From CAZBGL01 sp964491375 (GTDB taxonomy: Bacteria; Desulfobacterota; Deferrisomatia; Deferrisomatales; Deferrisomataceae), in NCBI GenBank assembly GCA_964491375.1, contig CAZBGL010000336.1:1-6323 (forward strand): a stretch of DNA of 6,323 nucleotides, read 5' to 3'. A program made the position numbers and the translations under genes. Under the pieces are notes generated by a model. It saw nothing but the letters and a program-made list of their open reading frames with translations, was not told where the DNA came from and did not search any database. Numbering within the stretch: position 1 is the first letter of the stretch; each line of letters begins with the position of its first letter. Positions 1 through 5,822 of the stretch are shown piece by piece.

Positions 1-1
1 C

Positions 2-796
2 CACCCGTCCGACTTCCCTTGCGCCCCGCAGCGCATGGGGCAGGAGGACGTCGAGCGGAAGGGGTCTGAACGGGCGGGCTCCGTGGCCCGTGGCGCAGAA
101 GCGGCACGCGTGGGGGCAGCCCCGGCCCACTTCCAGGAGGAACGCGCCCTGGAACACGTCGTCCGGGTAGGCGATGCGGGTGCGCGCGGGATCCCAGGGG
201 ACGCGCGCCCAGGCGCGGGCCACCCGCCCGGGCACGCCCGGTGCCGGGATGCGTTGTTCGTACCCGTGAGGGGTAGGCTCCACCCGGTAGGCGGAAGGAA
301 CGTACACGCCGGGCAGTCGGAGCCGGGCGAGCTCGATGAGGCGCTCGGCACGGGAAAGGCGGTGGGTCGCCGCCAGGGCTTCCAGGAGGGCACCGAGTCC
401 GGCCTCGGCCTCGCCCAGGAAGAACACGTCCGCAAAGGGCGCCAGCGGCTCGGGGTTCAGGGTGGGGGCCACGCCCCCGACCAGCACCAGGGGGTGTTCA
501 TCGGTGCGCCGGGAGGCGCGAAGGGGGATGCCGGCGGCCTGGAGCACGTGGAGGGCGGCCGCGTAGTCGCCCTCGAACGACAGGCTCAGCGCCACCACGT
601 CGTAGGCGGCGAGCGGCCGGTCCCCCTCCAGGGTGCGGGCGCGGTCTGCGAACGCCCGGTGGGCGGTCCATCCCGGCTGGCCTGCGATCCGGGCCAGCAC
701 GGTCTGGAAACCCAGGTTGGCCATGCCCACGGCGCGCCGGTTGGGATAGACCAGGGCGCAGGCGAACCGCGGGTCGGCCGGTCCGGGCAGGTCCAG
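2..796 (-). CDS. Radical SAM protein with B12-binding-like N-terminal domain (3' end outside window)
   Basis: This frame is open from the ftsZ stop to the window edge and gives about 265 residues, numbering from a CTG at 796-794. Near the N-terminus it reads LVYPNRRAVGMANLGFQ (residues 15-31). A Rossmann-like stretch follows, with LVLVGGVAPTLNPEPL and then FADVFFLGEAEAG, which resembles the cobalamin-binding-type domain of B12-binding radical SAM enzymes. The DxHxxG cobalamin ligand motif is not seen. EVGRGCPHACRFCATG carries a CxxxCxxC motif (Cys227, Cys231, Cys234), which in this superfamily binds the [4Fe-4S] cluster that cleaves S-adenosylmethionine. The rest of the catalytic barrel lies outside the window. 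The substrate is unknown. It sits directly behind ftsZ without a terminator, so it is probably in the same transcript. The start is uncertain: no ATG, GTG or TTG occurs in frame before a GTG at 730 and an ATG at 724, and using those would remove the conserved LVYPN strand. CTG at 796 or 790 is the best guess. The superfamily call is strong; the start is weak. Confidence 0.85.
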   Translation of the reverse strand, partial: MDLPGPADPRFACALVYPNRRAVGMANLGFQTVLARIAGQPGWTAHRAFADRARTLEGDRPLAAYDVVALSLSFEGDYAAALHVLQAAGIPLRASRRTDEHPLVLVGGVAPTLNPEPLAPFADVFFLGEAEAGLGALLEALAATHRLSRAERLIELARLRLPGVYVPSAYRVEPTPHGYEQRIPAPGVPGRVARAWARVPWDPARTRIAYPDDVFQGAFLLEVGRGCPHACRFCATGHGARPFRPLPLDVLLPHALRGAREVGRV

Positions 797-803
797 GACC
801 CGC

Positions 804-1976
804 TCAGTCGGCCTGGCGGCGGAGGAACGTGGGGATGTCGTATTCGTTTTCGACCTCCAGGTCGCTTCCCACCACCCGGGCCAGCCGCACGGCGTTCTCC
901 GGGTTCTGGCGGCGGCGCAGGTACGTGGGGGTGTCCAGGTTGGAGCGCGGGTTTTCCGCCTGCTGTTGCGGCTGCGGCATCCGCACCACCTCCAGGGGGG
1001 AGGCCTCCGGACGGACCTCGCCGAACCCCGTGGCGATCACGGTGACGGAGACCCGGTCCTCCATCCGGTCGTCGATCACCTGGCCATAGATGATGTTGGC
1101 GTCCTCGTGGGCGGCCTCCTGGATCAGGGTGGCCGCCTCGACCACTTCCGCGAGGGTCAGGCTCGAGGGTCCCGTGATGTTGATGAGCACCCCTCGCGCC
1201 CCCTCGATGCTCACGTTGTCCAGGAGAGGGCTGGAGATCGCGTCCTGAGCGGCCAGCACGGCCCGGTTTTCGCCGCTTCGAACGCCCGTGCCCATGAGGG
1301 CCAGGCCCTTCTCGCTCATCACGGTGCGCACGTCCGCGAAGTCCACGTTGATCACCCCGGCGGTGGTGATGAGATCGCTGATGCCCTGAACGGCCTGGCG
1401 CAGCACGTCGTCGGCCATCCGGAAGGCGTCCAGGAAGGAAGCGTTCTTGCCGGCGATGGAGAGCAGGCGCTCGTTGGGGATGGTGATCAGGGTGTCCACC
1501 TCCTGGCGGAGTTCCTCGATACCCTCCACGGCCTGGCGCATTCGCCGTTTCCCCTCGAAGGAGAACGGCTTGGTCACCACGCCCACGGTCAGGGCCCCGC
1601 ACTCGCGGGCGACCCGGGCGATGACCGGGCTCGCGCCGGTCCCCGTGCCGCCGCCCATGCCGGCCGTGATGAACACCATGTCCGAGCCCTCCAGGGCGTC
1701 GGCAATGGCGCCGGTGTCCTCCAGGGCGGCCTGCCGCCCCACCTCGGGGTTGGCCCCGGCGCCCAGCCCCCGGGTGAGCCCGGCCCCGAGCTGGATCTTC
1801 ACGGGCGCCTGGTTCGCGCGCAGGGCCTGGGCGTCGGTGTTGGCGGCGATGAAGTCCACCCCCTGGATGCCCGAGGCGATCATCGTGTTGATGGCGTTGC
1901 CGCCCCCGCCGCCCACGCCCACCACCTTGATCCGGGCCTGGAAGGTCTGGGTGTCCTCGATCTCGAACCGCACCAT
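804..1976 (-). CDS. ftsZ: Cell division protein FtsZ
   Basis: FtsZ is the tubulin-like GTPase that polymerises into the cytoplasmic Z-ring at midcell. The 390-residue product has the expected parts in order: the N-terminal nucleotide-binding loop KVVGVGGGGGNAINTM (17-32), NTDAQAL (46-52), the tubulin signature GGGTGTG (108-114), PNERLL (167-172), and the T7 synergy loop NVDFADVRTVM (210-220), whose Asp212 and Asp215 are the expected catalytic acids. The second domain runs to about residue 325. A linker of about 50 residues then leads to the C-terminal peptide YDIPTFLRRQAD (379-390), which in other bacteria binds FtsA, ZipA and other partners. The length is normal. The start is supported by GGAGGT five bases upstream. 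It lies 16 bases after ftsA. An oddity is a second copy of the C-terminal motif in the linker, LDTPTYLRRRQ (347-357). Confidence 0.98.
   Translation of the reverse strand: MVRFEIEDTQTFQARIKVVGVGGGGGNAINTMIASGIQGVDFIAANTDAQALRANQAPVKIQLGAGLTRGLGAGANPEVGRQAALEDTGAIADALEGSDMVFITAGMGGGTGTGASPVIARVARECGALTVGVVTKPFSFEGKRRMRQAVEGIEELRQEVDTLITIPNERLLSIAGKNASFLDAFRMADDVLRQAVQGISDLITTAGVINVDFADVRTVMSEKGLALMGTGVRSGENRAVLAAQDAISSPLLDNVSIEGARGVLINITGPSSLTLAEVVEAATLIQEAAHEDANIIYGQVIDDRMEDRVSVTVIATGFGEVRPEASPLEVVRMPQPQQQAENPRSNLDTPTYLRRRQNPENAVRLARVVGSDLEVENEYDIPTFLRRQAD
810..938 (-). repeat. Two near-identical C-terminal peptide motifs in ftsZ
   Basis: Two segments of the ftsZ tail, at 906-938 and 810-842, encode LDTPTYLRRRQ and YDIPTFLRRQA. 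Aligned over the 24 bases from the GAC codon to the second CGC codon, they differ at only three positions. The downstream copy is the conserved FtsZ C-terminal peptide; the upstream copy lies in the disordered linker 32 residues earlier. This may be a short internal duplication or selection for two partner-binding sites. The similarity is seen directly; the functional reading is inference. Confidence 0.7.
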
Positions 1977-1981
1977 GTGTC

Positions 1982-1987
1982 ACCTCC
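1982..1987 (-). promoter_or_regulatory. Strong ribosome binding site of ftsZ
   Basis: GGAGGT on the minus strand lies five bases before the ftsZ ATG (1976-1974), inside the 16-base ftsA-ftsZ gap. It is the best Shine-Dalgarno match to the 16S rRNA tail among the intergenic junctions here. This fits FtsZ needing a higher translation rate than its operon neighbours, and it fixes the start. Confidence 0.85.
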
Positions 1988-1992
1988 GTCGG

Positions 1993-3228
1993 CTAGAAGA
2001 AATCCTTGAACCAGGCCTTCATCCTCCGGGCGATCCTCCGGAACAGCCGTTCCCCCTCGGCGTCCAGGGGTTCGAGGGGGTCGTCCTTGCGACGGGCGGC
2101 GTAGAGGAGGAGCCCCACGCCCGTGGCGAACGCCGGGTCGCGCAGCGGATCGGGCAATCCCTCCAGGCCGCCCGGCTCCCCCCGGCGGACCGGCAGCGGC
2201 GCGAACACCTGCTCCGCCATCTCCACCGTGCCCTCCAGCAGCGAGCCGCCGCCCGTGAGCACCACGCCCGAGGCGATGATGTCCGCCACGCCCGCCCGTT
2301 CCAGGTCGTCCCGCACGAGGCTCAGGAGCTCCTCCATGCGGGGCTCCACGATCTCGGCCAGGATCCTCCGGTTCAGGACCCGGGGCCTGCGGCCGCCCAC
2401 GCTGGGGACCTCCAGGGTCTCGTCCTTCCCCACCATCGAGGCCAGGGCGCACCCGTAACGCCGCTTGATCTTCTCCGCCTCGGCCACCGGCGTGCGCAGC
2501 CCCACGGCGATGTCGTTGGTCACGTGGGCTCCCCCCAGGGCCAGCACCGACGAGTGCTTCACGGCTCCGCTCCGCACCACCAGGATGTCGGTGGTGCCGC
2601 CGCCCATGTCCACCAGGGCCACCCCGATGTCCCGCTCGTCCTCGGTGAGCACCGCCTCGGCGCTGGCCAGGGGCTCGAGCACGATGTCGGCCACCTCCAG
2701 ACCGGCCCGGTGGCAGCACTTGACGATGTTCTGGGCGCTCGTAACGGCTCCGGTCACGATGTGGACCCGGGCCTCGAGCCGCACCCCGCTCATCCCCAGG
2801 GGGTCGCGGATGCCGTCCTGGTCGTCCACGATGTACTCCTGGGGCAGAATGTGGATCACCTCCCGGTCCATGGGGATGGCCACCGCGCGGGCCGCGTCGA
2901 GCACCCGGCGGATGTCGGCCGGTCTCACCTCCCGGTCCCGCAGGGGGATCACGCCGTGGCTGTTGAAGCCCTTGATGTGACCGCCCGCGATGCCCGCGTA
3001 CACCCGGCGGATCTCCCGGTCGGCCATGATCTCGGCCTCTTCCACGGCCTTGCGGATGGACTGGACCGTGGCTTCGATGTTCACCACCACGCCCTTCCTG
3101 AGGCCCCGGGAGGGGTGGGTGCCATAGCCCAGGACATGGAGCCCCTCGGGCGCGACCTCGCCCACGACGGCGCAGATCTTGGTGGTGCCCACGTCCAGGC
3201 CGACCACGATAGGGGGGCTGCCTCTCAT
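1993..3228 (-). CDS. ftsA: Cell division protein FtsA
   Basis: FtsA is an actin-family ATPase that tethers FtsZ filaments to the inner membrane and recruits later division proteins. The 411-residue product shows the phosphate-1 motif VGLDVGTTKICAVVGE (9-24), a region matching the FtsA-specific 1C (SHS2) domain at about 84-160, the phosphate-2 motif VALVDMGGGTTDILVV (203-218), and the adenosine motif VVLTGGGSLLEG (322-333). The tail, ERLFRRIARRMKAWFKDFF (393-411), is basic and amphipathic, as expected of the membrane-targeting helix. The frame stays open far upstream through ftsQ, ddl and into murB, but family homology begins at this ATG, which has GGAGGG eight bases upstream. The ATG overlaps the ftsQ stop as ATGA, implying translational coupling. 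The stop is TAG at 1995-1993. Confidence 0.97.
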   Translation of the reverse strand: MRGSPPIVVGLDVGTTKICAVVGEVAPEGLHVLGYGTHPSRGLRKGVVVNIEATVQSIRKAVEEAEIMADREIRRVYAGIAGGHIKGFNSHGVIPLRDREVRPADIRRVLDAARAVAIPMDREVIHILPQEYIVDDQDGIRDPLGMSGVRLEARVHIVTGAVTSAQNIVKCCHRAGLEVADIVLEPLASAEAVLTEDERDIGVALVDMGGGTTDILVVRSGAVKHSSVLALGGAHVTNDIAVGLRTPVAEAEKIKRRYGCALASMVGKDETLEVPSVGGRRPRVLNRRILAEIVEPRMEELLSLVRDDLERAGVADIIASGVVLTGGGSLLEGTVEMAEQVFAPLPVRRGEPGGLEGLPDPLRDPAFATGVGLLLYAARRKDDPLEPLDAEGERLFRRIARRMKAWFKDFF

Positions 3229-3968
3229 CGCCGGGTCCCTCCGGTTGGGGCGGGTTCCAGTTGGGCCACGATCCGGTCCGTGTAGTCCAGGTCCACCCTG
3301 CGGGCGTGTCGTCCCTGGCGGGCCAGGTGGCGGTCGAGCCGGGCCAGGCGCCGGAGTTTCTCGGCGAACCGGTCGGTGCCCATGTGGAGGGCCCGGGCTC
3401 CGGGGGCGGCCGTGTAAACGGTCAGGCCCTCCGACGGGTCGTAGTGGATCTCCGCGAGATCCCCCGGGGCGCCGGCCCTGTCCAGCGCCGCGAGGAACCG
3501 GAACAGGATGCGCCGCGCCGGGGTGTTCCGGGCGAAGTCCGACGGGGAAAACCCCGTCACCACGGGAAAGTCCAGCCCGTGCTCCAGGGGGGCGGCCACC
3601 ACGTGTCCTTCGGCCGTGAGGTACCGGAGCCGATCCAACCGCACCAGGAACCGCGGCTCCCATTCCCGGATCCGGATCCGCAGCGTGGACGGTACCTGGC
3701 GCACCACCCGGGCCGTGCGCACCCAGGGCAGGGCCTCCACGGCCGAACGCACCCGGTCCACGTCCACCCCGAACAGCGCCTCGCCCCGGCGCACGCCGGC
3801 CGCCCGCAGCACCTGGTCCACCGGGGTGCGCACCGCGCCCTCCACCCGTACGTGGCGCACCCGGAAGGGCAGCCGGTCGGCCAGGCCGCGCCCGCCGGCA
3901 AGCGCCGCCGCAAGCAGGAGGCTCGCCAGCGTCCACACGAGGGGGGTGAGGGGGTAACGGCGTCCCAT
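3225..3968 (-). CDS. ftsQ: Cell division protein FtsQ
   Basis: FtsQ is a bitopic inner-membrane protein that, with FtsB and FtsL, links the Z-ring to septal peptidoglycan synthesis. The 247-residue product has a short basic cytoplasmic start (MGRRYP) and one membrane segment at about 8-26 (PLVWTLASLLLAAALAGG). A periplasmic POTRA domain follows at about 35-105, starting FRVRHVRVEGAVRTPVDQVL and containing LPWVRTARVVRQVPSTLRIR. The FtsQ/DivIB beta domain runs from FLVRLDRLRYLTAEGHVV (107-124) to VDLDYTDRIVAQL (225-237). Sequence conservation in FtsQ is low, so the call rests on this architecture and on its place between ddl and ftsA. It starts 3 bases after the ddl stop, with a modest GAAGG eight bases upstream, and its TGA overlaps the ftsA ATG. 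It is somewhat shorter than E. coli FtsQ (276 residues), with a very short cytoplasmic tail. Confidence 0.95.
   Translation of the reverse strand: MGRRYPLTPLVWTLASLLLAAALAGGRGLADRLPFRVRHVRVEGAVRTPVDQVLRAAGVRRGEALFGVDVDRVRSAVEALPWVRTARVVRQVPSTLRIRIREWEPRFLVRLDRLRYLTAEGHVVAAPLEHGLDFPVVTGFSPSDFARNTPARRILFRFLAALDRAGAPGDLAEIHYDPSEGLTVYTAAPGARALHMGTDRFAEKLRRLARLDRHLARQGRHARRVDLDYTDRIVAQLEPAPTGGTRR
3237..3242 (-). promoter_or_regulatory. Ribosome binding site of ftsA
   Basis: GGAGGG lies within the last codons of ftsQ, eight bases before the ftsA ATG at 3228. It decides the ftsA start, because the same frame is open without a stop for more than 2 kb upstream. Confidence 0.75.
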
Positions 3969-3971
3969 CGC

Positions 3972-4871
3972 TCAGGCCTTCAGGCTGGCTCCCGCCAGGA
4001 TCCGGGCCACCAGGGCGTCGAAGTCGAGCCCGATGGCGGCCGCCGCCTTGGGCAGGAGGCTCGTGGGGGTCATGCCCGGGATCGTGTTCACCTCCAGAAC
4101 CCACGGGTTCCCATCGGGGTCCAGGCGCACGTCCACCCGCGCGGCCCCGCTGCATCCCAGGGCCCGGTAGGCGGCCAGGCCCGCCTCCGTCACCCGGGCG
4201 GTCACCGGCTCGGGCAGGGAGGCCGGGCAGAGGTACCGGGTCTTCCCGGCCGTGTACTTGGCCCGGTAGTCGTAGAAGCCCGACTCGGGCACGATCTCCA
4301 CCACGGGCAGGGCCTCCCCGTCCAGTACCCCGACGGTCAGTTCCCGGCCCTCCACGTACCGCTCCACCACCACCCGGGGGTCGCTCCTGCGGGCCGTCTC
4401 CACGGCCCCGGCCAGGTCCCCGGGTCGGTGCACCACGGAAACCCCCAGGGTGGATCCGCCCCGGGCGGGCTTGACCACCGCGGGAAACCCCACCTCGTCG
4501 GCCCGGGGGGGGGCGCCGGGTTCGAGCACGGTCCACGGGGCCGTGGGTACGCCCCAGGCCCGGAACATCCGCTTGGAGGCGTCCTTGTCCATGGCCAGGG
4601 CGCTCGCCAGGACGCCGGATCCGGTGTAGGGGATCGCCAGGAGTTCCAGAAGGCCCTGAACGGTGCCGTCCTCCCCCCACCGGCCGTGAAGGGCCACGAA
4701 CGCCGCCTCGGGGCGGATCTCCGAAAGGCGCCCGGCCAAGTCCTCCCCGGCGTCCACTTCCAACACCCCGTGACCCAGGCGCCGGAGGGCGTCGGCCACG
4801 GCCTTGCCGGTCTTGAGGCTTACCTCGCGCTCGTCGCTTCGGCCGCCGAGGAGAACCGCCACCCGCTGCAT
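3972..4871 (-). CDS. ddl: D-alanine--D-alanine ligase
   Basis: Ddl is a cytoplasmic ATP-grasp enzyme that joins two D-alanines to make the dipeptide added by MurF to the UDP-MurNAc peptide. The 299-residue product aligns closely by eye with E. coli DdlB (306 residues). Visible landmarks are VLLGGRSDEREVS (6-18) with D-Ala-binding Glu14, ALHGRWGEDGTVQGLLE (60-76), PYTGSGVLASALAMDK (81-96), the ATP-grasp strand VVKPARGGSTLGVS (132-145) with Ser140, FYDYRAKY (199-206), and the metal site ARVDVRLD (244-251) and LEVNTIPGMT (259-268) with Asp247, Glu260 and Asn262. Tyr206 in the AKY motif is the tyrosine that marks D-Ala-D-Ala rather than D-Ala-D-Lac ligases. GGGAG lies six bases before the ATG, and the gap from the murB stop is 3 bases. 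A run of nine C bases (4505-4513, written as G on the plus strand) falls in a variable loop around residues 119-122. Confidence 0.98.
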   Translation of the reverse strand: MQRVAVLLGGRSDEREVSLKTGKAVADALRRLGHGVLEVDAGEDLAGRLSEIRPEAAFVALHGRWGEDGTVQGLLELLAIPYTGSGVLASALAMDKDASKRMFRAWGVPTAPWTVLEPGAPPRADEVGFPAVVKPARGGSTLGVSVVHRPGDLAGAVETARRSDPRVVVERYVEGRELTVGVLDGEALPVVEIVPESGFYDYRAKYTAGKTRYLCPASLPEPVTARVTEAGLAAYRALGCSGAARVDVRLDPDGNPWVLEVNTIPGMTPTSLLPKAAAAIGLDFDALVARILAGASLKA

Positions 4872-4874
4872 GGT

Positions 4875-5822
4875 CTACTCCCGCACCCGCATTTTGCCCT
4901 TGGCCCACTCGCCCACGATCCGCACCTCGGGTTCGAGCTGCACCCGATGCCTCACGTAGACCCGCTCGCGGATCATGCCCATGAGCGACACCACCTGGCC
5001 GGCCGTGGCCATTCCCGCATTGACGATGAAGTTGGCGTGGCGCCTCGAGACCTCGGCGTCGCCCACCCGGACCCCCTTGAGTCCGCACGCCTCGATCAGA
5101 CGGGCCGCCTTCTCGCCCGGGGGGTTCTTGAACACGCTGCCCGCGCTCGGTTCGTGCAGTGGCTGGGTGTCCCGTCGGCGTTTGTAGAACTCCCGGGTGC
5201 GCGCCTCGACCTGCTCGGGGTCGTCGGGCGTGCCTTCGAACACGGCCGAGACCACCACCGCACCCTCCGGAAGCTCCATGTGGCGGTACCCGGCACGCAG
5301 TTCGTGCCGGCCCAGCACCCGCTCGGTTCCGTCCGGCGCGAGCAGCCGGACCTCCGCGAGCCGGTCGGCGATCTCGGTGCCCCAGGCCCCCGCGTTCATG
5401 GCCACGGCGCCGCCCACGGTGCCGGGGATCCCGGAGAGGGCCTCGAAGCCTGCGATCCCTTGGTCCACGGCCCAGCGCACCAGCATCCGGAGGCTCAGTC
5501 CGGCCCCTGCCGCGAACCGCGCCGCGCCCCCGGATCCTTCCCCGGGCTCGATCCACCGGAAGGGCTCCCCGAGCTGGATGACGGCGCCCCGTATGCCCCC
5601 GTCGCGCACCACCAGGTTGGACCCGGCTCCCAGCACGAAGCAGGGCACGGCCCGCTCCGCCAGGAACCCCAGGAGGTTGCGGAGGTCTTCCAGGTCCGCC
5701 GGCCGAACGAGCACGTCGGCCGGGCCGCCCACGCGCAGCGTGGTGAGTTCCGCCATGGGTGCGTTCAGGACGACCTCCCCCCGCACCCGCTCCTGGATCT
5801 CGTCAAGCGTGGTCCACGCCAT
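4875..5822 (-). CDS. murB: UDP-N-acetylenolpyruvoylglucosamine reductase (MurB)
   Basis: MurB is the FAD- and NADPH-dependent cytoplasmic enzyme that reduces UDP-GlcNAc-enolpyruvate to UDP-MurNAc. The 315-residue product has the FAD-binding signatures TLRVGGPADVLVRP (28-41), VLGAGSNLVVRDGG (63-76) and ALSGIPGTVGGAVAMNAGAWG (128-148), and GYR (178-180) with the expected active-site arginine. SAGSVFKNP (226-234) holds the proton-donor Ser229, and LEPEVRIVG (296-304) holds the expected catalytic glutamate, Glu299. AEVSRRHANFIVNAG (256-270) is also typical. The length and the lack of an extra loop suggest the shorter type II form, seen in B. subtilis and S. aureus, rather than the longer E. coli form; this is by length and eye only. 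The start is fixed by GGGAGGAGG five bases upstream, which places it inside the end of murC (20-base overlap). The stop is TAG. Confidence 0.98.
   Translation of the reverse strand: MAWTTLDEIQERVRGEVVLNAPMAELTTLRVGGPADVLVRPADLEDLRNLLGFLAERAVPCFVLGAGSNLVVRDGGIRGAVIQLGEPFRWIEPGEGSGGAARFAAGAGLSLRMLVRWAVDQGIAGFEALSGIPGTVGGAVAMNAGAWGTEIADRLAEVRLLAPDGTERVLGRHELRAGYRHMELPEGAVVVSAVFEGTPDDPEQVEARTREFYKRRRDTQPLHEPSAGSVFKNPPGEKAARLIEACGLKGVRVGDAEVSRRHANFIVNAGMATAGQVVSLMGMIRERVYVRHRVQLEPEVRIVGEWAKGKMRVRE

Noticed and set aside
786..806. Possible terminator between ftsZ and the radical SAM gene.
   Set aside because: There is no hairpin followed by a T-run, and the next coding frame begins within a few bases.
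35..1045. Plus-strand open frame of 336 residues across the radical SAM gene and the ftsZ end.
   Set aside because: No domain or motif is visible. The opposite strand encodes a convincing CxxxCxxC radical SAM protein and the FtsZ tail.
586..1983. Same-strand 465-residue open frame overlapping all of ftsZ and the start of the radical SAM gene.
   Set aside because: It is the shifted frame of ftsZ, rich in Gly/Arg/Pro/His; the ftsZ frame carries every family motif.
966..3285. Overlapping plus-strand open frames antisense to ftsZ and ftsA (966-2009 and 1447-3285).
   Set aside because: They are shadow frames of highly conserved FtsZ and FtsA, with biased composition and no family resemblance.
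3972..4871. Possibility that the ligase is a VanA-type D-Ala-D-Lac resistance ligase.
   Set aside because: The diagnostic AKY tyrosine (Tyr206) and close resemblance to DdlB, plus its dcw location and absence of vanH/vanX-like neighbours, point to a housekeeping D-Ala-D-Ala ligase.
3229..5556. A very long same-strand open frame continuing upstream of ftsA through ftsQ, ddl and most of murB, which would give a 1187-residue fusion.
   Set aside because: The upstream part is low-complexity Gly/Arg/Pro-rich translation of the shifted frame of clearly real genes. Stops are rare in shifted frames at this GC. FtsA homology starts exactly at 3228 with its own RBS.
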